DNA of 64,000 bases from Acridotheres tristis (GCA_037013685.1 CM072919.1:29494255-29558254); one strand, 5' to 3'; shown: positions 36,551-50,100, counted from the first letter of the stretch. Numbers and translations: made by a program. The notes: generated by a model not told the origin, from the sequence alone.

Positions 36551-37853
36551 GGAGGAAAAACCTTGTAAATCGCAAATTCTGGGGGGAAAAAATGGAAATA
36601 ATAATTAGTGATAACAAAAGGATGTCAACTTCTGCACAAGGCTTAAACAAGTCTGCTCTAAAAAGTAGAGCAGTTAAAACAATCATGGATAAATGTCAAG
36701 CTGATTACATTTTTGTGAGAAGTGTAACTACAATATGGTACTTGTTACAACACAATATTAAGGTGATTATATTTCTACTGATGTATTTTCTTTTTTAGTG
36801 TTTTTTATCTTTCCAAAAATAAAGGAAGAGTTGCAAGCTAAAAGAAATATGTTCTTTATATTCATGGGTCAAATGCACAGTGCTTGCTGCATCCTGATTT
36901 ATAACACTTGAGGAAGCAATCCAGAATTTCCTCATTTGTTGGTGAATTCCTACAGGTTCAGCCCATGTCAAGCATTTCTACTTGTAATCATAGCGTCTAA
37001 ATGCTCTGAACTACTGTTAACCAGCAGGCTTCTCTTAAAATCGTCTTTTAGGGCTGTAGCCAGCCTCTATATAAGTTGCTTGATGAGAAATATATGAAGA
37101 CTTCCAAATTATGAATGCTAAAGTTAACACAGTTTCTTGTTTTACTATTCTTAGATACTGATGTATTTTGTTAAAAGCAAAGGGTAGGTTTTTTATGATT
37201 TGCAGGTTAACATGAAGTAATTTTTTACACTTCCACTTCCTCATTTTACAAAGAGGTCGGCATAAAAGGCAAATAAAATTTTAAAAAGTAAGTAAAACCA
37301 ACAGGTGAGAAATAGATAGTGGGTCTGAAAAGACTTTTTCTTTAAGATGCTGTATATTTCGCTGAAATTAATTTTTCCTTTCTAGATATTTCCCTATGAA
37401 GCCTCAACAATCTGTACCCTGTCGGCTTTTGCACATTCCATCTCATATTGACATCAGCCTATTGTATTTCCTAACTTTTTTTTTGTTTCTGTGTTGACAC
37501 ACATCATTCTACCACAATTAAGTTACAAATGTCCTTTGTAGAAAAGAAACAGCATAATTCCTTCACTTACTGAACTTCACTAAAGAAAAAGGGTGATTGT
37601 TTTTCTGAGAGCATCAGGACACACCATCTGTGAAAACTGCATTTTCCATGGGAATTGAAATACTATTAATTTTGGCATGTGCCGATCCTTGTTGTTTTGC
37701 TCACTCTCTAAGTGTCAGCCTGAGACTTTTTAGTAAAATTCTCTCAAGCATAGTCATATTCCAAGGAGTCTGTCTCTCTTTAGTCAGGGTAATAGGCAGT
37801 CACACAAGGACTTTTGCGTTGTTTCAATCCATGTTCTGTTCCTAAATGTAATT
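36551..37853. other. Non-coding; no feature seen
   Basis: AT-rich sequence with no repeat family or gene that I recognise. The frame at 36544-36798 (+) and others are AT-rich chance frames. Confidence 0.4.
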
Positions 37854-38134
37854 TGTGAACAACTGATGCATGGAGTCAGACTGGTGGGGATACTGAAACC
37901 TTTATTGTGAGAAACAAGCTGGTGTTGAACACTTCTTGAAGACACAGTGCTTCCTTATATGGTATTTTTCACTAAACAACCTATCACAAATTGCCACATC
38001 AGCAACACACTTTAATGTCCTAATATGGGAGTGATCACACACTGCCCACTCCTCAGGTAGGCTGCCTGAGGCTGCCATGGCATTCTACAGGTGTGTCCCA
38101 CAGCCTGTCTTATTGTATCTTATCTCCCTCTACA
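37854..38134 (-). mobile_element. Solo LTR (antisense), 281 bp
   Basis: On the minus strand it starts TGTAGAGGGAG and ends GTTGTTCACA. The flanks GTAATT (37848-37853) and GTAATA (38135-38140) share GTAAT, giving a 5- to 6-bp target-site duplication. A TATA-like CCATATAAGG (37953-37962) and AATAAA (37901-37906) are in the right order. No retroviral genes are present. Confidence 0.85.
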
Positions 38135-40689
38135 GTAATAAATATATTTCGGGGTTTTGTTTCCTCTAAGTTTAGTCCAAGTCATGACACTAGTATAAAA
38201 AAAGGCTATTCCAGTCTCAACTGGATCACAAAGATGCCTTGTCTCACTTTCCCCATGGGGCAATAAGGGCTGAAGCCACTGGCAAGCACACTGGGGGTCT
38301 TTACCTATCTCTATTCTCTCTGTCAAGCATTTCAGTAGCAATTTAATCATAGTTCCTGAGGAAGGGCAGAACCTGTCCATGAGCCTGGAAACTTGCCAGA
38401 TTTCAAAAGTTCTAACATCAGCAATAAGAAGCATTTCACTCCAAAACGTCAAGCAGAGGTAGGAGGTCATACTCTCAGATGGATATGACTGTGCTTTCTT
38501 TTACTCTCTGTGCCTAGATCTTACTTACATAAATGCAAAGTATGTGTTTGGGGATAGATTTTTACATTTAGTATTTTTCCATCTGCCATTGTCTTGCTAA
38601 GTTTTAACAGTTTATTTATCTCTATCTCCCTTACCTTTTCCTCAAATTATACCAAACCAACTTTCTGCCATATAATTCCCAACCATATTACTTACCTATT
38701 TCCTGCTGATCTTCTAAGCCCTTATATACAGATGAATTCCCAAAGTAGCTGCAGTCCCAGGTACACTGCTTTTCTCTTTGGGGCAAAAGCCAGAAAAAGA
38801 AAGCAAAGCTGTAAAGCACAATGCTTTAGCATTTTGACATATTCAGACGTATTTTTAAAGGGATTTTGACATGTGCTTGTTCTTTGGGAAGACTGATTTG
38901 GGCAACCATATCAATTATTGTGAGTTCTTAGGCAGTAGTAAAGAGATGCTTTCTCTCTTTCCCCCTATTCTTGAATGACAAGAGATTGGTTCTTATGCGA
39001 GTGAGACAATGGAAAAAGACAACTAAGAAATGCTTGCTGACATGACAGGCACTCCAAAACAGACTGGCCACCAAGTCCTGCTGATGTCTTACCGTGAAGG
39101 CCACCATAGGGATTTCAAGAAAAAGAAGCTACAGGATTAGGGAGAAACCTGAACACTGGATTGAAATGTGTTATTATGGCACTGCCAAACCTCTTGATAA
39201 TTCTCCTGCTCCCTCTGCTTAGCCAAGAGGTATCCTGGTAACCTTTAGGCAGAAGACTTCTGTCTGCTGGTAATAGAACCAACTCTAACTGCTCTAACTG
39301 CTCTGGATAGAACAGACACATTTCCTGGGCTATCTTGCAAAACACCTTCATTTTTGTTATATTTTGCAGAACCCCACAGAAGTTCGTATTCCCTATTCCC
39401 TAGATTTTTTGTCACCTGTCATTTCTATTACTAACTTTTCTTTCTTGTTCATTTTCCCAGGGATTTTACTGCTATGATTGTTATTTTCCTCCCTGACTCA
39501 TTCTTCTTAGCTGTTGATCAGAAAATCTTCTGGGTTTGCCTTCAATATTGGAATTTTCTAGTTTAGCACTCTTTATCCAATAAAGAGATATTTTGGCTTC
39601 AGCTGTGTTCTGCTCTGTCACTATTGTAAGTTTATTTGTTTTATTATCCAGCCCTAGGACACAGCAATGTGGCTGAAGTAGGAAAGAATGGCTCTGTACT
39701 ATTGAGGTCCCAAGGCGAGTATTGGCATGAGGGGCTGTAACCATTTATTCACGGTGGACAAACATGGCTATTTTGGGGAACAAAATGTTACCTAGTGAAC
39801 AAAAGAGAATGAAACCTAGGTAGCTAAGTAACAGAATATTCTGATTTGTAGGAGAGTAAGAATCTGTGCAGGATTGTTGGGAAAGGAGATGACTGAGTGA
39901 AGTACATCTCATTACCTTACCAAAACCCACATTTTTTCCCCAGTTTTTGAGAGAAAAAACAAAATATTGTCAGGGCTGAAAGAGCACCTTGGCACAGAAA
40001 AAAGGAAAATCATGTTGTTGGGGTTTTTTTCGTCTTGAAAGTTTTGAAAGAGGAATTAGAATACAGGAATTCAGGTTGAATTTGTTGGAATGGTTGTGAG
40101 ACAAGAAAGAAATGGCAAGGAAAGATTATTTTGTTTTGTTTTCTCTTTTAGTGTGATACAAGGAGTCTGTGGATGAATGCAGGCACAGCTGGTAGGATCC
40201 ATTTGATCCAATGTCTTCCAGCAATATCTTCAGCATGACAATGCTGAAAACACTGTGTCTACAGAGAGTATGAGAACTGCGAAAATATGGCATGGAATAT
40301 ACAAAGTTTTTTAATTTGGATCTGTAACATCCTTACAGAGACTGAAATAAGCTGATTTGATCTCCATAGTAATAATCAGCCAAAGCCCCTACATGATCCT
40401 GGCAAGACAGCTTGTGTTCTCATGAGTCAATAAGTCATCCAGACCTGCAATAGATGCACATGCTGCTCCAAAATCTAGTTGCAAGCAATAGCTGTGTTAC
40501 ACCTCTAGGACAGCAATTCCCTGGTGTATATTTAGACAGTGCAACTGGCGTCCTTCTACAGAGAGACAACTCTTGACAAATTTGGACTGAATTAAGTGAC
40601 CATGTGCCATATTCCACAAAGGTTTCCGGTTTCCATGTCTCTTTGGATGGTAAATTTAATGTCACGGATGTGAGGTAGACAAGTAGTGT
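38135..40689. other. Non-coding; no firm feature
   Basis: Contains a 116-codon minus-strand frame (38120-38470) that starts in the solo LTR and resembles no retroviral protein I recognise. It is upstream of that LTR in its own orientation, so it is not its internal region. The other frames (39115-39351, 39481-39744) are unassigned. No gene is supported. Confidence 0.4.
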
Positions 40690-40795
40690 ATTTGGACACA
40701 ATCCTGAGCAATGTGGTCTATGGCATCCTGCCTGATCAAGGATGTTGGACCAGATGACTGGTGATTATTTCCAATTTTTCCCATTTTGAGATTTT
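40690..40795 (+). mobile_element. CR1 LINE 3' tail fragment
   Basis: AATCCTGAGCAATGTGGTCT, CCTGCCTGATCAAGGATGTT and GGACCAGATGACTGGTGATT are CR1 tail landmarks with GGATGTTGGACCAGATGA intact. The terminal part is degraded (CATTTTGAGATTTTGTG). Confidence 0.8.
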
Positions 40796-41048
40796 GTGGT
40801 TTGGGGTACATGACAGAGGCCTAAGAAAGGCATATGGCATAGCTATGCAGTTAAGTTATTATTATCTTGGATACACTAAACATCATATATGCAGGTTTTC
40901 TGTTCTAGCAAGACCTTGTTTTGTACAACATAGGCACAAGAAATCTGTGCTGGAAGATGTCAGAGGTAGCATTTGCCTTGTTGCAGGGAATTTGAGGTAC
41001 AGTTACATCTTTTCATTATAGTTCCTGTCTCAGCCACAAATAAATGGA

Positions 41049-41352
41049 TGCCTTACACTCAGAAATGAGCCACTGGTGATGCCTAGAGAAGCTGGAACAG
41101 AGGCTGCACATAGAGTTAAGGGGAATAAAATGGGTATTTATTGAGAGGCCTACAAAAGGCCACACCCTAGCAGCATCAGTGCCACAGTTGTGGCCCATGC
41201 CTGGATGGCTCCAAGATGGAAGCAAAGGAGAGCTTGGTCACAAGCTCTCACATTTTTATAGGTTTTGGTTCATTTGCATGAACCCGCCCTCCTCTTTCCA
41301 CATTGTTTATGCTTAGGGCCTGAAGTTAGAAGAAATTGTCCTTGAGTTCTCA
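41049..41352 (-). mobile_element. Solo LTR (antisense), about 304 bp
   Basis: On the minus strand it starts TGAGAACTCAAGG and ends GAGTGTAAGGCA. The flanks AATGGA (41043-41048) and ACTGGA (41353-41358) match at 5 of 6. A TATA box (CCTATAAAAATG, 41252-41262) and AATAAA (41137-41142) are in order. Outer limits could shift if the imperfect duplication is coincidental; TGTCTCAG at 41026 is an alternative end. Confidence 0.72.
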
Positions 41353-44300
41353 ACTGGAATAGGACTGTTTTGTCTTCATCAACCTAGCACATCAGAAAAC
41401 ACACCCAAGCAGAATAGAAAAACTTAAAACTTAAGGCATCACTGGGACAACATTATTACTAAAATATAAAAAGCAAGAGAAGACGTATGAAATATGGTTT
41501 TAAAAGTTAGGAGAAGGAAAGTTAGGAGAATGAAAAAGAACTAAGGAAAAGTAATCTAGAAAAGTCTGCTAAAAATATTATAACTTGGGTTCATAAATAA
41601 ATCATACAAGGAAAATTACTCTGAACATCTTTCCTCTATGTTGAATACTTTTGTTTACATACTTAGTGTGGTTAAATTCATTTATATGTGGTATATGGGT
41701 AGAAAAGAAGCATAAAATGTGATAGACGGGTGTTTCCAGCAAAACATTTTAGGCCAGGAGAGTTTTAAGCAAAACATTAAAGCCAGCATATCTTGTAGCA
41801 GTATGTTTTATGGTTAATACTTACAGTGGGATGAGGAAACAAATAAATTCAAATATATAAATAAAATGCTGTTTAGTTCATTGGAGACTAATTAGTCTAA
41901 ATTTTCTAGTTAGAAAACTGTCACAGAATCACACTTGCAACTTCTGTGGCTCTCAGATGGCTTGTATTACCATGGCATTCAGTGCAGCTGGTTCCAGGGC
42001 AATGTGGGAGGCAGACAGGGACTCACACTCATGGTGCTGCTGCTGAGAAGGAGTTGTTGGAATCCACAGTCATGTTCTCCATGGCACAGTCACAAGCAAA
42101 CCTCTTGAATCATTGATGAACAAATCCTATTCTCATTTGGGGTAGGACTGGAAGGCAGAGAATACTTGCTTTTAGAAGAAGTTGGAGTTACACAATGGAA
42201 AGAAGTATGAGAAATTAAAAGTGAAGAACGTGGGTGAGCCCTTTTTTGATGTTTAGATGTTAGGTAAAATATGAAGAGACTGCAAATCTTTGTAAGCCTT
42301 CAGAGATCAACATGACAGGCTATGAATGGACATTGGCTGGATGCTGGCAGGTGTTTAAAAATCAGGAAAAATACAGAAGTTTGGCAGCCTGTCTTCAAAA
42401 AACATTGTGCTCCAAACTAAGCCCCTTCAGTATTTCCAGAAGGAGCTTTCATCCTTCATGCTCCTTTAGGTGACAGTTGGTGCTCCAAATCTCACTTCTC
42501 TTCCATGCCAACATCCAATTAAAAGTAGAAAATGCACTTTTCTGCTGGGCTATAGTAGTAACTAAAACTAAATCTCCCACCATGCTATTTATTGCATTGA
42601 GGAATTATTTCTTGTTTCTATGTACTGAAGAGATTCACTTCATGTTGTTTCTGTTGTCATGATATTTCAGGATCAACATTTGTAGAGTAGTTGTTATAAA
42701 TGAAAACTTTTGTATTTATGAATGTCCAGCTTCAATTTTCATGTAAGGGTTTACAAATATTGAGTTGATTCTTTCAACATCTGCATCACCATTATGTGGT
42801 TTTATTCCATTTTTCATGCTACTGAAGAAGTTTTGCCTATATATAAAATGCTTTAGGAAAATCTAAGGAGCATGGTTTTCACTAACAGATTTCAGAGGGC
42901 TTATACTTAGGGAGTAAAAATTGCTTAGAAAGTAGGATTTGAACTGGTATTTCAAAAGAGTTGTAATTGGAATAGATGATATAGGGCCTTCAACTCTGAA
43001 TACTCAGACTTCAACGATGAAAAGAGCTGTTCTTGAGTACCCAAGAACAAATAAAGGCCTTGATATTTGTGTGAAAATCCAAATGGGATATTCTTGAATA
43101 TCCCCTAGGTGTGATTCACCTAGGCTTAAGAGAATATGTTTCTGTTCAGTGTCTCTGAGAGTCTGGCTTAAAGAAGTTATAAACTTTCAAGTTTTGATGC
43201 TGTGATGCTACAGAAGGAAAACAGTATCACTTGCTTCATGTCATTTCATGTGATTTATATGTGATATTTTGTCTATTTAGTCTTCAGGTAGGCGACAGCT
43301 TCCTCAAGTAAGTTAACCAAAGTGCTTTTCAATTACCAAATACACATTTTCCATATGAGGTATGCTTTAAGTAGTAACTCAAGATGTGTCAGTCCTGAAG
43401 CATTGCCCAGTGTAGTGGTATGTAGTGGTATGTGATTTCCCAAGCAAACTCCAATATTATAAACAAATTTACCCCATCATCACAGGCAAAGTATTCTCCT
43501 TTCTCTACAGTGCTTCAGAGATGCAATTCCATAGGAAAAAATGGATGGCAATTAACATGTTAGATGGTTGGATTCTCTCTGGACTAAAGAATTACTGTTC
43601 AGATCGCATTGCCGCAGTAAAAGAAAAAAATTATCTATTTTTTTTCTTTTCTTTTTTTTTCTATAAAATCAGGTATGGAAATTTCTTTCACTTGCAGAAG
43701 AACAGGAGAAAGAAATGTCTTCTCAGAAAGAATATTTTCTCAAAAGGTATGTGGGGCAGTGGGAGGTGCATGTAGAAATGCAGTTTATTTAAGGTATTTT
43801 AAACAACCTGCATTCAATCTAATTGTTGATTACAAAATTACGGGATGAACCATTTGATATTTATTTGACATGTTTTCTACAACACTTAAACACATGCAAG
43901 AGATCTTCCTATTTCTCTCCTCCTGAATTGAAATACTGTGAGATGGTTCAGGCATTCACCATCAAATTTCCCTCCAGACTGAAACACCTAACTCATGTCT
44001 TTATAATTTACACTGATGGCTCACTTCTCTTTTACAAAAACACTCAAGATGTAAGAGGAAGCCCCCACCTTTTGCATAGTAGCTTAGTGCTTACTGGTGA
44101 ATACATGCGTATTACATTCTCTGGATACATTCATCCAAAAAACTGCTGAGCCCTGGGTTCCACTGAAAATGGTGATTTTCTTTTTCCTGTGGAAAATGTA
44201 GGATTTGGGGATTCTGAGAATGCAGCCATGCAAATGGTTGTTAGTTTCACGTTTCTGTTATTTGTTAGACATAACTGGCTTGCCATTTTCTTAATCTTTT

Positions 44301-44729
44301 ATCCACACATGCACATGCACATGCACACATGCACACATGCACACATGTGCACACATGTTTTTTCTTCCTGCCTCTTCCACTAACTATTGCTGACAGCTTT
44401 CCCATGTGCATATGACATATATGACTTAATAGACAAATCCAGCAACTTCTTATTTTTTAAACATTTCCTCTGTTCAACAGGAAAGAATCGATCTGTATTT
44501 GATTCACTATTCATTACTTAATCTCTCTACAAATAAATAAATGCTTGCCACCAAACCCAAGATTTTTAAAATGTATTTTTTTTCTTTGCATAGCTTTCCA
44601 ATAAATTGCAATTTTGCCTTCTTTCCCTTCCAGTAGCAAAGCAGTGGCAAGGGAGACTAACAGGTTATTTCAACTTATCCAGTCCCATGATGGAATGATT
44701 GCTAAAAACTCACTTTGATCCCAGGCCTA
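41353..44729. other. Non-coding; no firm feature
   Basis: AT-rich intergenic sequence. A GC-richer patch near 41980-42120 may be an eroded repeat. The ACATGC microsatellite at 44304 is described separately. The open frames at 42477, 43425 and 43823 (+) are not recognised. No splice or promoter context was found. Confidence 0.4.
44304..44358. repeat. (ACATGC)n / (ACACATGC)n microsatellite
   Basis: Alternating purine-pyrimidine units of ACATGC and ACACATGC over about 55 bases. Such sequence can adopt Z-DNA. Confidence 0.85.
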
Positions 44730-45065
44730 TGTTGAATCGTTAAAAAAACCCAGTATAATCATGGACAAAGACCCTCTAACTATTTAAAGTTAGAAAGTGG
44801 TATGTTTATTCACCAGCGGGTGGCACGGGAGTCACCTCCAAAAGGCATGACCACCCCGAACAAGGTTCTTTGCCATCTATTTATTCCCCAAGATCTTACA
44901 TACAATACATATGCATAACCCAAACACCTCCCATCCCCACCCCATATTAAAATGAGCCCATTAGTCCTTCACAGGTGCGCAGTTCTTCTCTTGAATTGGG
45001 TTGGTGGTCTCCAAATGGGTCAGTGGTCTTGAAGGATGAAGTCAGGAGAGTCTTCATCAGGTCTC
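44730..45065 (-). mobile_element. LTR (antisense), ends uncertain
   Basis: Read on the minus strand it ends GATTCAACA (44730 on +), preceded by a poly(A) signal (TTTATT at 44805-44810, read as AATAAA) and a TATA-like AATAAATAG near 44879. The GC-rich section around 44815-44865 and the pyrimidine-rich U3-like part fit LTR structure. I could not find a matching target-site duplication; the upper end is a guess. Confidence 0.5.
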
Positions 45066-46102
45066 GGTGACCCTCTGGCATAATCCAAGGCCCTGTGCTT
45101 TATGATTAATGGTTTACTTATTTTATGTTTTTCTATAAGCAGGTTCATAATAGCAAATAATTATACCAATTTAGCTCTTACCTAAGTATTTAGTAATTAT
45201 TAACCTACCATTTTTCTACCTAGCTTACATCTTGGTCGTGGAAACTACTTCTACCTTTAGTGAAAATCTTAACTCTTTGAAACCATGATTCAATGTGGGA
45301 TTTCTAGCTGTTCTCACTTTCAAAAGTTAGTAAGGTCAAAGTTTCCTTACTTTCCAAGATGAATTATGCATTAATACTCAGAGTAAAAGAAGTTATCAGG
45401 CTCAAAACTCTTCCTTGATTAACATGGCACAGTAAGGGGTATCTCATGTATTAACAAGTAGATGTAAAGTGATTTAAATAACATGAAATCTGATGCAAAA
45501 TCTAAGTATCTACTGAGGTGGAATGGGCAAAAAATCAGACTGCAGTTTTACAATATATGGAAATATTTCACAGCATTTTTTTCAGGCAAGCTCTATACCA
45601 AATTCTTTTCTTGGTTTTTCTCTGAACTGATTTATTTGAAAAAAATTGGGATAAAGCATTGAAATAATTTGAGGGACAAAAAGGATTTTTTTTAAATGTG
45701 AGATTTGGAAAGAATGGGAGAGAAAAAGAAATTCAGAAACATATGCTAATAAAGTGATAGGGATTCAATGGTTTTATACAAGGTCAGCTGGTCATAAAAT
45801 TCTAGCAATTTCTGGCCTTTGCCATACTGCAGATCAGTCTATGAAAGTTGATGCTCAAAGGGAACATGGTAGCTGAAGGAAAATTTTTCATTATTGAGCC
45901 ATATTGGGTAAGAGGACAGCTCAGACCACTAATTCACACCGAGGGAAAAGTCTGGCACTGCCACAAACACTGAGAGTTATCTGCCAAGATGCTGCTGCTA
46001 AAAAACCACATATGAAATACTGTTATCCAAAATTTGTATCTGAGATTCATGTCTGTATTCCAGAGAAAAAAAGAAAGCCTACACAGTAAAGAAGTACCTT
46101 AA
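45066..46102. other. Non-coding; no firm feature
   Basis: AT-rich sequence without a recognisable gene. Part of it may belong to the LTR below 45066. Confidence 0.35.
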
Positions 46103-46757
46103 TGTCTGGTTTTGAAAAGAGAGGTGTGTGCTAGAGAAGAGCAGGGCCTTCCCTCGAAATGGAGCCAATAAATCCCTTTCTCTGAGATAGTATAATTTTG
46201 GAATTAAGGAGACTCTCAGGCAAAGATATGGGGATAGGAATAACAGTTCTTTACTGAAATATATATCTATATATATATAGATATATATAGATATATGTAT
46301 ATATAACAAGACAAATAAAACAACAACTACAAAATTAACAAACAGAACAGGAACCCAGTAACAGTTCTTTGGTTGTGGACACCCTGCCCCTGTGGTGCAA
46401 TGACCGTTCTAGCTGGCAGGCAGTGCCGGCCAGCTCCTAGTTATCGGGGGGGGATGGCTGGAGGGGCGCTGGGGGTGACGACAGCTGTGTCCCGGATGGA
46501 AAGGGCAGAGGAGAGACACTGCTCATGGATCTTGGGTCCCAGTGCTCCAACAGGATGCTTGGAGATGACAGGCGTCCCACACCCGAGGAAAGGCAGCTCC
46601 CAGTGTTGGGATGGCAGGGCGAGTTTTTCCAGTGGCTGTCCTTTTCTGAGCCAAACGAGCAAGAGAGCAAGCAACTGCCCACACCTCTCCTTTACCTGTC
46701 TCTGATCTCGTGGTGTTCCCTGTCTTCCCCACCACTCCCCACCCTGCCCTGCGAGAA
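46103..46757 (-). mobile_element. LTR-like element, family A copy (antisense)
   Basis: This is the same family as 31421-32102 but on the opposite strand. Its minus-strand end CAAAACCAGACA (46103 on +) matches CAAACCAAGACA. The shared blocks include TCTCGCAGGG, GGTGTCCACAACC and AGTAAAGAACTGTTATT. A TA/GATA microsatellite (46260-46305) has expanded within the AT-rich part. Its upstream part differs from the other copy and abuts an LTR-like block at 46758. Open frames of 80-110 codons on both strands are chance in GC-rich sequence. No target-site duplication was found. Confidence 0.75.
46260..46305. repeat. TATATC/TAGATA microsatellite within the LTR-like element
   Basis: A TATA-rich, partly palindromic run inserted between conserved family A blocks; it is absent at the corresponding place in the 31421-32102 copy. 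Confidence 0.8.
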
Positions 46758-47150
46758 TGTCCCATATTTGAGAATATATAAAATTTGAGAGTAAGTAATT
46801 TAATATAATTGATGTTCATATAAAGCATAAGCAAAACTGACCAGGGAGGGGTCCCCTCGGCCAGGGGTACAAGGAGGACTCACCCTACCTCATGTATCAA
46901 TGCATCAAGGCTAACAATCCCACTTATATACTGTATGCTACAGAAGTTTCTAGAAAACCCCTCCTAGTTTCTATTCCTAAAATGTGCATTACTATGTGTA
47001 CGGCGCATGCTCTACTAATGGGTTAGGGGGTCTCTCATCCTTTCGAGGGTCTTATTTCCGATGAAGGCTTGTCATCTTCGTCAGTGACCAAGGTGTGACC
47101 TGCAGGTAGCGCAGGCGCACTATGTGACTGAGCAGATGTTTTCCATAACA
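46758..47150 (-). mobile_element. LTR-like block adjacent to family A element
   Basis: On the minus strand it starts TGTTATGGAAAACATC and ends AATATGGGACA, with a TATA box (GTATATAAG, near 46927) in the middle. It continues without a gap into the family A element in the same orientation. It may be the U3 portion of a longer LTR whose downstream part is shared with family A, or a separate LTR. Target-site duplications were not found. Confidence 0.5.
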
Positions 47151-50100
47151 AGACTTTAATTGAGTCCCATGCCTGGAATCATCCCATTTTCGCACATTCA
47201 AAGTTGAAACTTTCTATTTCTTGATGCTGCTTGTCAGACCTATGTCCTTCTACTATTCCCTTCCAACATCCTTGTTTGACTCCCTTCCAGCATTTTTCTT
47301 CGACTCCCAACATCTGGAAGATGTCCTTTGCCCTGCCTCACCCATCTTCCCCCTCACTCTGTAAAAATTGTCTTCTATTGATCTAAATACAATTTTGCTA
47401 ATATAGTTGCAATTTAGTCAGCACAAATCACATTTATCACACTATCAAAGCCAAAATAAAACAGATCTCTTTCCTTAAAATTCCTGGAGATAATATAAGA
47501 AGATACCTTCCTTTCTTGAGCCACTTTTATAGTGGAAGTGCTGTAATTTAATGCAATGTAATTTCATTTGCTATTTAAACTACAATTAATACAAGCAAAC
47601 TGGATTTTGGAGTGGACTTCTGTCATATAAAGCTGGAAAACTCTGGTATGGGCTTGGGAGTTGAATTGGCTGGAATAGGCCAAAACTTAGCTCAAGTTCC
47701 CTACATAGAGGGCATGAATCTGAGACCCTGGGAGGTGAGCTGTTGGGAAACAAGGTGTTAAACTTAAGGGCAGGCCCCTGATCTGCAGATGCAGAGGCTT
47801 TGGCCTAAAACCATGGGACTTGTAGGAACATGTAAGGGCATGGCCCATCATGTTCCTAGCTCTCATTCATGACTGGACCTTTGCCCTCAGGTATCCCTTT
47901 GTATTAAGTCTGACACCTCCCCTGGGTCTTTGGATGCTGCCTCTTGGGTCACATGGTCATGGATAGATTAAAGGATTTCTCAGGCACACTATCATATCTA
48001 TCCCATTTATTTTAGATGTGCTCAGACCTGGCCAGCTGGACAAGTTGTCACAAGGGGATCAACGCCCTCTGCCCCCCACCACTGCAATATAGGCTTTGTT
48101 TGAGAAGTTACATTGGGCTAGGCAATTTAATAAAAAAAAAATATTTTCACATTGCAATTAGGAGTGTTGGAATGTATGAAGGGATTCTCTTTGGTTTTGG
48201 GATTGAGGCAAAGAGCTAAGTACAGAGGATGAATCTAGAAAAGTAATATCTAACCGTTTAAGTAATGAATTCATAAGTAAATAATGGGTTATAAAACAAA
48301 AAAAATCTTGCTCTCAATTGAAATTGCTGGAATCATATCTTTTAAAGTCATGGTTTATTTATACTTCTTTGGAGATATTCTTTGCAGAATATCTTCCACT
48401 TAGATATTGTTGACAATAAAATCACTTACACTATATTAAGAAAGTTAAAAGTTACATGTAGTAGATATGTATTCAGAACAAGTGAAGTGAAAAGCATTGG
48501 CTGGTGAAGGTGCATGATAAGACTTATGCAACTATAAACTTTGTGGTAATTATAGAGAAAATTATTAAAGGAAAACATTTTAAACTATCTTACAGGAATA
48601 AACAAGATTTCTTCTTTCTGTTTATTGAAATTCATTAGCAAGCATCGAAATAGCCTATATCCTAGAAGTTCAGCCTAGACCTTTTGGTTTGGTTTAGAGA
48701 TTTCTTTTTTTGAATGATAAATTAATAAAATAATAATATACAAACACTGTGAAGATATTACTGCCAGAGTAGTCTCTATTAGCAGAAGCAGAACCAACAT
48801 TGGATAGCTGTAAAACAAAACAGGAAGAAAAGTAAGAGAGGTGTTTTGAGACCTAGGTGCTGCCTATGAAGGCATTAGTGTTTGGCCACATTTGCAGGCA
48901 TGGTGTCCTTATGCTCTGAGTCTCAGGAAAATGAGCTACAAGAAGCTCATTTAGGACCAGTGTATCAGAACATCACACACAGGGAAAGTAATTCAGGTGG
49001 GAAGAGGCGTGGGACATCTCAAACCCTGCTTCTGACTACAGCAGGGTCAGCTCTGATGGCAGAGTTGGTCCTGAAGAGTGATGACAAATCCTTGCTTCCT
49101 CCAAGCAAGGGACAATTCCTCTCCAACTCATGCTCTGTGAGGACCCTAGCCCTTGGCAGCAAGCTTTTGATAGCTAATGTTTGGAGGAAATGTCTGAAGA
49201 GTACCAGGTGTTGGCTCCTATACTCTACCTATTATCTTATTGAAGTGGTATTGGGACTTTGAACAGCACTTCATCTGTGCTATGAATTAAGCAGGTAGTA
49301 TTCCAGTAATAAAATTTAAAAAGCTATTCTGTCATAATGTTAAACTTTTCACAGGCAATTTTAGGGGACCAGAAACTCTGTTCTAGGAGATTCTCAGGCC
49401 CAGTTTAGGACTTAGAAACTGGATTCTGTAAACTGATTCCAATAGACAGCTTGCTATCCTTTTTAGGAGGAAAAATATATCTAGGTGGAAGAATGAAGGC
49501 TGTTTGCTGCTAGAGTGCTGAAAACCAGCCTAGTTTGTGTTCATTTTGCAAGCCATACTTGCAAAGGAAATTGCAAAGGAAGGGAGGGAAAGGAAGCTTA
49601 CAAAAGAAAGATCTTCTGAATGAGTACCATGAATCTGAAAAATCAAAGTGTAACTTAAGGCTTGGATCTTTATCAGGGCTTGTTTTTCCCCTTCTATTCT
49701 TTAATGGGTCCTCTAGGTACGACTACTTTTACTTTACTTTTTGTTTCTACCTTGTATTGGATAAGTTGATCCCCCTGAAAATTAAGATGAAAACCATTAT
49801 TTTTTCAGTAAACACTTTTAATATGTTTTACTAACAAATAATGTATTCTACTACCGACTCCTTCAAAATTGATTTTTATGTTTTTGGGTTTTTTTAACAT
49901 AAGCAAATGCTTAGTGAAATAGGAGATAGTTTAAGCATTTTAAGAAAGTCATCCACAAGTGCAGTAGAGATTCTGTATTACTTCTGTTAATAAAATCTTT
50001 AGATTAAATAAAATTTAGTTCTGAACGGTCAAAAGGTTAGCCAGTCACAGCTCACGTGTGTGGTGCAACTACTGGGGTGGAGTGTATTAGGAGATTAAAA

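Noticed and set aside
38120..38470. 116-codon minus-strand frame beside a solo LTR, considered as retroviral internal sequence
   Set aside because: The LTR is flanked by its own target-site duplication and the frame lies on its upstream side, so it is not its interior. No protein motif is visible.
46373..46834. Five overlapping frames of 77-110 codons on both strands
   Set aside because: Same LTR family; mutually overlapping frames on both strands cannot all be coding and none resembles a retroviral protein.
48882..49262. 126-codon plus-strand frame
   Set aside because: No recognisable domain, no splice or promoter context, no codon signature. Most likely chance.
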